From an uncultured Corynebacterium sp. (lineage in GTDB: Bacteria; Actinomycetota; Actinomycetes; Mycobacteriales; Mycobacteriaceae): DNA of 15,048 bases. The DNA is taken from NCBI RefSeq assembly GCF_937999985.1, contig NZ_CALLDG010000116.1:1-15048 (forward strand), written 5' to 3'. Below the pieces are notes generated by a model. That model saw only the letters and a program-made list of their open reading frames with translations. It was not told the origin of the DNA and searched no databases. The translations under genes were made by a program, and so were the position numbers. Below are positions 6,881 to 13,206 of this stretch, piece after piece. The first letter of the stretch is position 1. Each line of letters begins with the position of its first letter.

Positions 6881-7333
6881 CTACTGTGCGAAAAACCGCA
6901 GCGCGGCGACGTAACCGTAGATCCCCAGGCCGGCGATCACTCCGCTGGCCAGGGGGCTTAGGTAGCTGTGGTGGCGGAACTCCTCGCGCGCGTGCACGTT
7001 CGAGATATGCACCTCCACGAAACCCGCTCCGTCGGCGATCTCCGCCAGCGCGTCGCGCAGTGCCACGGATGTATGGGTAAAGCCGCCGGGGTTGATGATT
7101 ACCGCGGCGCCCTCGTCGGCAGCACGGTGCACGCGATCCAGCAACTCGCCTTCGTGGTTGGACTGGAAGAAGTCGACCTCGATGCCCAGGGACGCCGCCT
7201 CGCGGGCCAGCAGATCTTCCACGTCGGCCAGCGTGGTGGTGCCGTAGACCTCCGGCTGGCGCTTACCCAGTCGGTTTAGGTTCGGACCGTTGATCACGCA
7301 CACCTTCGGCGCCTGCGGCTGTACTGCATTCAT
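6881..7333 (-). CDS. aroQ: 3-dehydroquinate dehydratase, type II
   Basis: AroQ removes water from 3-dehydroquinate to give 3-dehydroshikimate, step three of the shikimate pathway. At 150 residues it fits the small dodecameric type II family, unrelated to the Schiff-base type I AroD. Diagnostic motifs are intact: INGPNLNRLGKRQPEVYG (14-31) with catalytic Arg25 and Tyr30, FFQSNHEGELLD (55-66), INPGGFTHTSVALRDAL (80-96), VEVHISN (106-112) with catalytic His108, and EEFRHHSYLSP (117-127). The lid loop with Arg25 and Tyr30 is complete, so the enzyme should be active. The ATG at 7333 has a strong AGGAGG (7342-7347) with an 8-nt spacer. It follows aroB by 32 bases and precedes pepQ, closing the aroC-aroK-aroB-aroQ string. 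Confidence 0.97.
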   Translation of the reverse strand: MNAVQPQAPKVCVINGPNLNRLGKRQPEVYGTTTLADVEDLLAREAASLGIEVDFFQSNHEGELLDRVHRAADEGAAVIINPGGFTHTSVALRDALAEIADGAGFVEVHISNVHAREEFRHHSYLSPLASGVIAGLGIYGYVAALRFFAQ

Positions 7334-7365
7334 CGCTGTCTCCTCCTAGTGGATCGTCGGCCCTT

Positions 7366-8472
7366 TTATGCTTCCACGCTAGCTGCGTATGCCGCGCGCA
7401 GCAGCTCCTCACTTGGGCCTTCCAGGCGGGTGGGCTTGCCGACCTGCTCGAGCACCACGAAGCGGATCTTGCCGCCCTTGTTCTTCTTGTCGCGCCCCAT
7501 CGCCGCCAGCAGCTCGTCGAGCTCGGCGCCGTCGTAGCTGGTCGCCAGACCTATCGCGTTAAGGATGTGGCGGTGACGCCGAACGTCTGCCTCGCTCAGC
7601 AACCCAGCCGCCTTGGCCAGCTCCGCCTCGAAGATCATGCCCACGGCAACTGCCTGGCCGTGGCGCCAGCGGTAGTCCTCGTGGTGCTCGACCGCGTGGC
7701 CGTAGGTGTGACCGTAGTTGAGGATCTCGCGCAGACTGGATTCCTTCAGATCCACCGCCACCACGTCGGCCTTCACCTGGATGGCTCGGGCGATCAGCTC
7801 CGGCAGGCTGCCGTGCGGGTCCAGCGCCGCCTGCGGGTCGGCCTCGTAGATGTCCAGGATTCCCGTGTCCGCAATGAAGCCGGCCTTGACGATCTCCGCC
7901 GAACCGGCGACCATCTCGGCCTCCGGCAGGGTCTCCAGGACCTCGAGGTCGACGATGACCGCGCTGGGCTCGTGGAAAGCGCCCACCAGGTTCTTGCCTG
8001 CGGGGGTGTTGATACCGGTCTTGCCGCCGACTGCGGCATCCACCATGGCCAGCAAGGTGGTGGGATAGTGCACGACCTTGATCCCTCGCATCCAGGTGGC
8101 GGCGATGAAACCGGCCAGGTCTGTGGCGGCGCCACCCCCGAGGCCGATGATGGTATCGGCTCGGGTCAGGCCAACTTCCGCGCAGACATCCCAGCACTCG
8201 GCGGCGGACTGTGCCGTCTTCGCCGATTCTGCGTCCTCGATCTGATGGGTGTGCGCGGCGTAGCCGGCATCAGTCAGCCGCTGAGACAGCTCGCTGGCGC
8301 GGTCTGTGAGCGCGGGCTGGTGAATGATCAGGTAGTTGGCCGTGGTCCCCGCGGCCTTTAGGATCTCCTCGGTGGCGAAGTCGATGCCGCGGTCGATGAC
8401 CACCTCGTAGGGCGACTGGGAGGCCACCTTAATGCGCTGCTGCTGAAAGCCTGCGGACTGTGCGTTGGTCAT
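7366..8472 (-). CDS. aroB: 3-dehydroquinate synthase
   Basis: AroB converts DAHP to 3-dehydroquinate, using NAD and a divalent metal. The product is 368 residues, a normal length. The NAD-binding segment IIGLGGGAATDLAGF is at 108-122, with the adjoining PTTLLAMVDAAVGGKTGIN (137-155) and GKNLVGAFHEP (159-169). Metal ligands are Glu193 (SAEIVKAG), His255 (NYGHTYGHAVE) and His271 (RHGQAVAVGM); His259 is the likely catalytic histidine. The ATG at 8472 has only a weak, distant AAGGA about 12 nt upstream, so initiation may be inefficient or coupled. It follows aroK across a 75-base spacer that contains a hairpin and a tandem 17-bp duplication. The aroK-aroB-aroQ order is typical of actinobacteria. 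Confidence 0.98.
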   Translation of the reverse strand: MTNAQSAGFQQQRIKVASQSPYEVVIDRGIDFATEEILKAAGTTANYLIIHQPALTDRASELSQRLTDAGYAAHTHQIEDAESAKTAQSAAECWDVCAEVGLTRADTIIGLGGGAATDLAGFIAATWMRGIKVVHYPTTLLAMVDAAVGGKTGINTPAGKNLVGAFHEPSAVIVDLEVLETLPEAEMVAGSAEIVKAGFIADTGILDIYEADPQAALDPHGSLPELIARAIQVKADVVAVDLKESSLREILNYGHTYGHAVEHHEDYRWRHGQAVAVGMIFEAELAKAAGLLSEADVRRHRHILNAIGLATSYDGAELDELLAAMGRDKKNKGGKIRFVVLEQVGKPTRLEGPSEELLRAAYAASVEA

Positions 8473-8490
8473 GGTTGGAGAAGATCCTTA

Positions 8491-8524
8491 TGTGGGGTTC
8501 TAATTACTGTGGGGTTCTGATTAC
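8491..8524. repeat. Tandem 17-bp duplication in the aroK-aroB spacer
   Basis: TGTGGGGTTCTAATTAC (8491-8507) is followed immediately by TGTGGGGTTCTGATTAC (8508-8524), differing at one base. It lies between the aroK stop and the aroB start and pushes the aroB start away from the hairpin at 8541-8562. A recent slippage-type duplication is the simplest explanation; copy number could vary between strains. Confidence 0.85.
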
Positions 8525-8540
8525 AGGGCCGGAATATTGG

Positions 8541-8562
8541 ACCCGGACTATAGGGTCCGGGT
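8541..8562 (-). terminator. Hairpin spanning the aroK stop codon, weak terminator or stability element
   Basis: ACCCGGAC (8541-8548) and GTCCGGGT (8555-8562) are a perfect 8-bp inverted repeat with a 6-base loop. The aroK TAG stop (8550-8548) lies in the loop and at the stem edge. No U-tract follows on the minus strand, so strong intrinsic termination is unlikely. It may stabilise the aroC-aroK message end or attenuate read-through into aroB. Confidence 0.4.
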
Positions 8563-9105
8563 TGGGTGGGAAGCATCGCGCTCGTTGAGGCGCTCTAGGC
8601 GCACCTCTTCGATGAACATCAGGATGTCGGTGACCACGCGGCGGGGCTCCTTGCCGTCACAGCGCACCATGAAGTTGGAGACTTCCTCGTAGTACGCAGA
8701 GCGTTGCGCAAAGAGCTGTGCGTACTTGCTCCGCGGGTCGGCGACGTTCAGCAGTGGGCGAGTGTTAGAGCCGGAAGTGCGCCGCACGCCCTCGTCGATG
8801 GAGACGTTGAGGTAGACCACCGTCTGGTCGGCGAGCAGGTCCCGGGTGCTTTCGGTGACCACTGCCCCGCCCCCGAGAGAGACGATTCCGTCGGTCTGCA
8901 GGGCTTCAGCCACCACGATGGCCTCTTGTTCGCGAAAGCCCGGCTCCCCGAGCTCGCCCATGATCTGGTTACAGGTCTTGCCGAGCTTCTCCTCGAGCAT
9001 GTGGTCAGTGTCCACGAGCTGCAGGTTTAGGGCGTTGGCCAGGCGCTTACCGATGGTTGTTTTGCCGGAGCCCGGCAGCCCCACCAGCACTGCGCGGGGG
9101 CTCAT
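8548..9105 (-). CDS. aroK: Shikimate kinase
   Basis: AroK phosphorylates shikimate at the 3-hydroxyl with ATP. The product is 185 residues, at the long end for the family (about 165-180), with an extra C-terminal tail ending RDASHPTRTL. It has the NMP-kinase fold: Walker A GLPGSGKTTIG (9-19), the shikimate-binding DTD (32-34), FREQE with Arg58, the glycine motif SLGGGAV (76-82), and the adenine/LID arginine in NTRPLL (114-119). Arg135 (QRSAYYEEV) completes the site. The ATG (9105-9103) overlaps the aroC TGA stop in ATGA, and its Shine-Dalgarno GGAG lies within the last codons of aroC with a 7-nt spacer. Tight translational coupling to aroC is therefore expected. Confidence 0.98.
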   Translation of the reverse strand: MSPRAVLVGLPGSGKTTIGKRLANALNLQLVDTDHMLEEKLGKTCNQIMGELGEPGFREQEAIVVAEALQTDGIVSLGGGAVVTESTRDLLADQTVVYLNVSIDEGVRRTSGSNTRPLLNVADPRSKYAQLFAQRSAYYEEVSNFMVRCDGKEPRRVVTDILMFIEEVRLERLNERDASHPTRTL

Positions 9106-10361
9106 CGGATTTCTCCGTCCGCCACTTCCCCGTCGGCCACGTCGCTGGCCTCAGCGGACCAGTCGAGGCGGGTATCTACGTACTCCAGGTAGGACTGCAC
9201 GTTGCGCTTGGTTTCCTCCACGGAGTCGCCGCCAAACTTCTTCAGCACGGCGCGGGCCAGTACCAGGGCGACCATGGTCTCGGCCACCACGCCCGCAGCC
9301 GGCACGGCGCACACGTCGGAACGCTGGTGGATGCCCGTGGCGGCCTCGCCGGTGGCCATATCCACGGTCTTCAACGCGCGCGGGACGGTGCTGATGGGCT
9401 TCATGGCGGCGCGGACGCGCAGCTCCTCGCCGTTGGTCATGCCGCCTTCCAGGCCACCGGCACGGTTGCTCAGGCGACGTACGCCGCCGCCGGCAGCCGC
9501 CTCCATTTCGTCGTGCGCCTCCGAGCCACGGCGGCGGGCTTCCTCGAAGCCATCGCCGATCTCCACGCCCTTGATCGCCTGAATGCCCATGAGGGCGGCG
9601 GCCAGCTGGGCATCCAGGCGCTCGTCACCGGAGACGTGGGAGCCCAGGCCGATCGGCAGGCCCTTAACAACGACCTCGACGATGCCGCCGAGGGTATCGC
9701 CGGACTTCTTGGCGGCCTTGATCTCGTCGATCATGGACTCTTCCGCTGCGGAATCGAAGGCGCGCACCGGCGAGGCGTCGATGCCCTCCAGGTCGGAGAA
9801 TGCCGGGCTCGGCCCCTCATAAGGCTCCGAGCGGCCGATGCTGATGACGTGCGAAAGCACCTCCACGCCCAGCACCTCGCGTAGCAGGGCGCGGGCAAAA
9901 GTTCCGGCGGCCACGCGGGCGGCGGTCTCGCGAGCGGAGGAACGCTCCAGAATGGGGCGCGCCTCTTCGTGGTCATACTTCACCATGCCGGAGAAATCGG
10001 CGTGGCCCGGTCGCGGGCGGGTCAGCTTCGCGCCGCGGCCACTGGCCATCTCCTTTGCGACCTCCGGATCGGACTCATCGATCGGGTCTGCGGACATTAT
10101 CGTGGTCCACTTCGGCCACTCGGTGTTACCGATCATGACGGCAACCGGGCTGCCCAGGGTTTTGCCGTGGCGCACACCGCCGACGAAGGTCACTTCGTCC
10201 GCCTCAAACTTCATGCGCGCTCCGCGGCCGTAGCCCAGACGACGGCGCGCCAGCTGATAAGAAACGTCTTCCCGAGTTACCGACAAACCGGCCGGGAGGT
10301 TCTCGATCATCGAAATGAGGGCCTGGCCGTGCGATTCACCTGCAGTAGTCCAACGAAGCAT
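9102..10361 (-). CDS. aroC: Chorismate synthase
   Basis: AroC eliminates phosphate from EPSP to give chorismate, using reduced FMN. From the family start MLRWTTAGESHGQ the product is 419 residues, slightly long because of an acidic C-terminal tail. Signatures are GESHGQ with His11, RLGYGRGARM (41-50), RPRPGHADFSG with His120, RSSARETAAR (140-149), and near the C-terminus SNRAGGLEGGMTNGE and HQRSDVCAVPA. Starts further upstream exist (TTG at 10400, ATG at 10382) but add MKLRLHMACIMLF, which is not part of the conserved protein. No Shine-Dalgarno precedes the ATG at 10361; instead a TATCAT hexamer ends 7 nt before it, so a leaderless mRNA is likely. The tail ends in a VADGE-VADGE repeat and overlaps aroK by four bases. 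Confidence 0.97.
   Translation of the reverse strand: MLRWTTAGESHGQALISMIENLPAGLSVTREDVSYQLARRRLGYGRGARMKFEADEVTFVGGVRHGKTLGSPVAVMIGNTEWPKWTTIMSADPIDESDPEVAKEMASGRGAKLTRPRPGHADFSGMVKYDHEEARPILERSSARETAARVAAGTFARALLREVLGVEVLSHVISIGRSEPYEGPSPAFSDLEGIDASPVRAFDSAAEESMIDEIKAAKKSGDTLGGIVEVVVKGLPIGLGSHVSGDERLDAQLAAALMGIQAIKGVEIGDGFEEARRRGSEAHDEMEAAAGGGVRRLSNRAGGLEGGMTNGEELRVRAAMKPISTVPRALKTVDMATGEAATGIHQRSDVCAVPAAGVVAETMVALVLARAVLKKFGGDSVEETKRNVQSYLEYVDTRLDWSAEASDVADGEVADGEIR
9111..9140 (-). repeat. 15-bp imperfect tandem repeat in the aroC tail (VADGE twice)
   Basis: On the minus strand GTGGCCGACGGGGAA (9140-9126) is followed by GTGGCGGACGGAGAA (9125-9111), 13 of 15 bases identical. It encodes VADGE-VADGE just before the aroC stop. 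The GGAG in the second copy is the likely aroK ribosome binding site. Confidence 0.8.
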
Positions 10362-10368
10362 AAAGAGC

Positions 10369-10374
10369 ATGATA
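10369..10374 (-). promoter_or_regulatory. Putative -10 element of a leaderless aroC promoter
   Basis: TATCAT (five of six matches to TATAAT) ends 7 bases before the aroC ATG, which would place the transcription start at or next to the A of the ATG. No ribosome binding site is visible. A -35 is not obvious: TTGAAG at 10400-10395 is 20 bases away, while AAGCTA has the ideal 17-base spacing. Leaderless genes are frequent in corynebacteria, which supports the reading. Confidence 0.45.
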
Positions 10375-10415
10375 CAGGCCATATGCAGCCTTAGCTTCAA
10401 TGACGTCCCGGATTA

Positions 10416-10871
10416 TTAACGGAAGATTAATGACGCCACCACCACCGCCCCCGTCGCTACCAACATCGCCGGGCCGTGGGGGCTGGCCCTATCGCGGCCT
10501 GCTCTTTGCCCACCGCGAAGGAAGCAGTGCATCACACCGCTCAATCCCAGCGCGGCCACGGCCCCTAACGGAGCGACGATAGCAGCCAGTGTTCCGGTCG
10601 TAAGCGCGAGTTTTGCATCCCCGCCACCCGCCAGCAGCCGGGGGTGCAGCAGCGGAAGCCCGAAGGCCACCGCCCACCAGACCACCCCGCCGAGCAGTGC
10701 CCAGTGGTTTGCACCCGGTATGGCTAAGGGCACGAGCCCGGCAGCGGGTATGGCGGGAAGAGTCAAATAGTTCGGCAAGCGGGAGGTGCGGGCGTCAATA
10801 AGAAAAAGGGCAATAGCCCACGGTAGGAAAGGCAGCAGCAGCCACCAGGAAAGAAGCGGGGTTGAATTCAC
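10416..10871 (-). CDS. Short prepilin peptidase-like membrane protein (A24 aspartic peptidase)
   Basis: A polytopic membrane protein of about 151 residues, nearly all hydrophobic helices with about four to five membrane segments. Both A24 active-site aspartates are present: one in ALFLIDARTSRLPNYLTLP, one in LLAGGGDAKLAL (the GxGD motif). It has the peptidase core but lacks the N-terminal methylase domain with cysteine pairs found in PilD, so it is of the short CpaA/TadV type, which would cleave type IV or Flp prepilin leaders. No pilin or Tad gene is in the window, so its substrate is unknown. The start is uncertain: I chose the GTG at 10871, just before the first hydrophobic helix. A GTG at 10961 would add 30 charged or polar residues not expected in this family. 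Neither has a clear Shine-Dalgarno. A short A24 gene between aroE and aroC is a recurring actinobacterial arrangement. Confidence 0.8.
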   Translation of the reverse strand: MNSTPLLSWWLLLPFLPWAIALFLIDARTSRLPNYLTLPAIPAAGLVPLAIPGANHWALLGGVVWWAVAFGLPLLHPRLLAGGGDAKLALTTGTLAAIVAPLGAVAALGLSGVMHCFLRGGQRAGRDRASPHGPAMLVATGAVVVASLIFR

Positions 10872-10935
10872 GCTTCGGAAGGTTAGCCAAGGGCGCGGAC
10901 AGGCCCCCCGCGTGCGCGGTTTCAAGAAAGCCCGG

Positions 10936-10964
10936 CCTGTGGAGAGCGAAAAGTTATCCACAGG
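10936..10964. promoter_or_regulatory. Inverted repeat with a perfect DnaA box downstream of aroE
   Basis: CCTGTGGA (10936-10943) and TCCACAGG (10957-10964) are a perfect 8-bp inverted repeat separated by 13 bases. The right arm lies in TTATCCACA (10954-10962), identical to the DnaA-box consensus. The left arm, read on the other strand, gives CTCTCCACA, two mismatches from it. It sits ten bases past the aroE stop and upstream of the A24 gene. It may be a DnaA site, another operator, or an aroE terminator stem with a long loop. Confidence 0.4.
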
Positions 10965-10973
10965 GGCGCGGAT

Positions 10974-11858
10974 CTAGGCTTGCCCCTTGGCTCGCAACAC
11001 GGTATCCAGCATGAGTCCTTCCGGGGCTGGATGGCCCGTGAACAGCCGGAACTGTTCCTCGGCCTGGCCCGCCAACATGCGCAAACCATCGGCATGCGGA
11101 ATTGCTCTTGCCTTAGCCGCAGAAAGCAGCGGCGTGGGATAAGGGTCGTAGATTACGTCCACGATGCCCGCGGCCGCGCACAGCCCCTCCGCCAGATCCT
11201 CGGCGGCGTGGGCCGGAATCGTGGAGATCACGACGGCGGCATTGGCGCACGTCCCGGCGATGTCGGCCTCCTCGAAGCGGGCCCAGGAGAACTCCATGCC
11301 CAGGGTCTCCACCACGGCCTGCAGGTTCAGGGCGCGTTCGGAGCGAGCCAGCACCGTCACTTCCGAGACCCCGGCGGCCGCCAGTGCTGCAACGGCCGGG
11401 CGGGCGGTGCCACCATTGCCGACGATGACCGCTTTGGCGTCCTGCAGAGCGGAAGTGTCCCCGCCGTGCAGGTGCTCCAAGCAGCGGGTCACACCGTCCA
11501 CGTCCGTATTGTCGGCCAGCCACTTCCCATCCCCCTGCGGCACGAGCGTGTTGGCGGAGCCGATCTCTTGCGCACGGTTTGTTGCCAGGTCAGCCAACTC
11601 CAAGGCGGCCTGCTTGCCGGGCATAGTCACGGAGAAGCCGCGAACCTGATCGCCAGACTCGCTCAGCAGTCGGCGGATGTCGCGCGCTTCCCCCGCCTCC
11701 ACGCGGTAGTAATCCATCTCTAGCCCCAACGCGCGGTATCCGGCGCTGTGCAGCTGCGGGGACAGCGAGTGTTCGATCGGGCTACCCAGCACCGCACAGC
11801 GCAGGCCGGGTGTTTCCAGGAACTCATCTACCGACAGCACGTGGCCTGCGGCGGACAT
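10974..11858 (-). CDS. aroE: Shikimate dehydrogenase (NADP)
   Basis: AroE reduces 3-dehydroshikimate to shikimate. The product is 294 residues, a little longer than the usual 270-280. The N-terminal substrate domain has VLGSPIEHSLSP (23-34, Ser31 and Ser33 binding shikimate), SVTMPGK with catalytic Lys82 (76-82), SANTL (101-105) and ADNTDVDG with catalytic Asp119. The Rossmann domain carries VIVGNGGTARPA (144-155), a variant of the usual GAGG(A/S)A loop, and ends with DVIYDPYPTPLL. The final part GLRMLAGQAEEQF matches the conserved helix contacting substrate. The ATG at 11858 is preceded by AAAGG about 10 nt upstream. It lies 78 bases after mltG and is separated from aroC-aroK-aroB-aroQ by the A24 peptidase gene, so it may belong to a different transcript. 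Confidence 0.95.
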   Translation of the reverse strand: MSAAGHVLSVDEFLETPGLRCAVLGSPIEHSLSPQLHSAGYRALGLEMDYYRVEAGEARDIRRLLSESGDQVRGFSVTMPGKQAALELADLATNRAQEIGSANTLVPQGDGKWLADNTDVDGVTRCLEHLHGGDTSALQDAKAVIVGNGGTARPAVAALAAAGVSEVTVLARSERALNLQAVVETLGMEFSWARFEEADIAGTCANAAVVISTIPAHAAEDLAEGLCAAAGIVDVIYDPYPTPLLSAAKARAIPHADGLRMLAGQAEEQFRLFTGHPAPEGLMLDTVLRAKGQA

Positions 11859-11936
11859 ACTAATTCACCCTTTGCTTAACTTTGGTTCAGTCGCGAATTT
11901 GGCTTGTTCTGGCACGGCTTCTGCTTGGCCGCAGCT

Positions 11937-13091
11937 CTAGCGGTTCGAATCCAGAACACCGTTCCGGCGGGATTCCTCGATGGCTCGCTCGTGCGCGTCG
12001 AAGTCGCGGTTAAAGACCGTTCGACCGTCCTTGTCCACGGTAACGAAGTACAGCCAGTCACCCTCGGCCGGGTTCTCGATCGCGTGCAGAGCCTGCAGGC
12101 CCGGCGAGGAGATCGGCGTATCCGGCAGCCCCTCCTTGGCATAAGTATTCCACGGAGTCGGGCGCTTACGATCCTCGTCGGTGGTGGCGACCTCAACCTC
12201 GCTCAGGTCATAGTTCACCGTCGAGTCGAACTCGAGCTTCTGGTTCTCGTGCAGGCGGTTCAGGATCACGCGTGCAACCTTGTCGAAGTCGCCCTCCGGC
12301 GCCTCGCGCTCCACCAGGGAGGCCGCCACCAGCATGTCATAGGGGCTCAAGCCGACCTTCTCCGCGGAAGATAGCAGTCCAGTGTTCTCGTACTGCTCCT
12401 TAGAGGTGTTCAGCAAGGACTTCAGGATCTCCTCCGGGCTGCTGGTCGGGTCGAACAGGTGCACGCCGGGGGAAATCAGGCCTTCGATACGCTTCGGGTC
12501 ATCGCCGCGGCCATTCACCTTATCCACGGCCCAGTCCGCGATCTCCAGCTGCTCCGGCGGGGTCTTCGCCGCAGCCTTCTGCAGGTCTTCGACGGACACA
12601 CAGGTGTGCTCATCCTGGCAGGTCTGTTCGGAGATCAACGTGAAGATACCCTTGCGGTTATCGCCGTCGACTACCTTGACGTCTTGGAGGGTCAGGCCGT
12701 TGGGAATATCGACCACGCCGCGGCGACGTTCATCGCTGGACAGCCACTCCAAGGCCTTGTCTGCGGACATCTGTTCCTGCAGCGGGTAGTAGCCCGCCTG
12801 CAATTCCGGTTCCTTACGCTCCGCAGCGGACATCAGTGCGCGGCGGGAGCCCACCACGTCCTTTTCCACCAGCTGTTCGGACAGGCTATCCACGGAGTCG
12901 CCGGGACTCACGCGCACCATGACGACGTTGCCGTTGCCCTCCCCCTCGTAATCGCGCACGGCCACAACGTCGCGCTGGTACCAGACGTAGGCGCAAGTGC
13001 CAACCAACAGAACGACCAGAGCGATAGCCAGTGCGGCCGCCATCTGACGGCGCCGTCTGAACTTCGGCTGCATGTTACGGGTCGGTCCCAT
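11937..13091 (-). CDS. mltG: Endolytic murein transglycosylase MltG (YceG family)
   Basis: MltG is anchored in the membrane and cuts nascent glycan strands, setting chain length. From the chosen ATG the product is 384 residues: a basic cytoplasmic tail with FRRRR (11-15), one membrane helix at about 17-37, then an extracytoplasmic region. The first part (about 55-130) looks LysM-like (VRVSPGDSVDSLSEQLVEK). The YceG catalytic domain has AASLVEREAPEGDFDKVARV (256-275) with the catalytic glutamate most likely Glu261, then FDSTVNY, NTYAKEGLPDTPISSPG (315-331) and FNRDFDAHERAI (360-371). Two cysteines, Cys158 and Cys164, flank a short loop and could form a disulfide outside the membrane. A start further upstream (TTG at 13151) would add 20 residues with no ribosome binding site. 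It lies between ruvX and aroE, as in other actinobacteria. Confidence 0.94.
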   Translation of the reverse strand: MGPTRNMQPKFRRRRQMAAALAIALVVLLVGTCAYVWYQRDVVAVRDYEGEGNGNVVMVRVSPGDSVDSLSEQLVEKDVVGSRRALMSAAERKEPELQAGYYPLQEQMSADKALEWLSSDERRRGVVDIPNGLTLQDVKVVDGDNRKGIFTLISEQTCQDEHTCVSVEDLQKAAAKTPPEQLEIADWAVDKVNGRGDDPKRIEGLISPGVHLFDPTSSPEEILKSLLNTSKEQYENTGLLSSAEKVGLSPYDMLVAASLVEREAPEGDFDKVARVILNRLHENQKLEFDSTVNYDLSEVEVATTDEDRKRPTPWNTYAKEGLPDTPISSPGLQALHAIENPAEGDWLYFVTVDKDGRTVFNRDFDAHERAIEESRRNGVLDSNR

Positions 13092-13206
13092 AGATCCGTG
13101 TGGCCTTTCGTACTGGTTTACTCTTGGGTTGCTCTTTAACGTCAAATACAAGCTGAGCCCAACAACGTTAAGCGTCGCCCGTTATTTTCTCACGAATTGG
13201 TAAATT
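13092..13206 (-). other. Longest spacer, between ruvX and mltG; AT-rich, possible promoter region
   Basis: These 115 bases contain no gene. The part next to ruvX (about 13185-13210) is clearly AT-richer than the coding DNA around it. On the minus strand TTGACG occurs at 13145-13140, one mismatch from the -35 consensus, but no good -10 follows at 16-18 bases. TAAAAT overlaps the ruvX stop (13209-13204) without a well-spaced -35. I cannot assign a promoter with confidence, and I see no terminator hairpin. Confidence 0.3.

Noticed and set aside
7567..9884. Long plus-strand open frames opposite aroB and aroC (7567-8361, 9057-9884)
   Set aside because: No recognisable domain, no start signals, and complete overlap with well-supported shikimate genes; treated as antisense shadows.
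11942..11952. GGTTCGAATCC, a perfect tRNA T-arm motif, suggesting a tRNA gene or attachment site
   Set aside because: It lies in the last codons of mltG (DSNR). The flanking bases do not give a cloverleaf, acceptor stem or anticodon arm, so it is a coincidence.
12980..13010. Cys33 in the MltG membrane helix as a lipoprotein lipobox
   Set aside because: The residue before the cysteine is Thr (VGTC), not Gly, Ala or Ser, and the catalytic domain is expected to be helix-anchored in this family.
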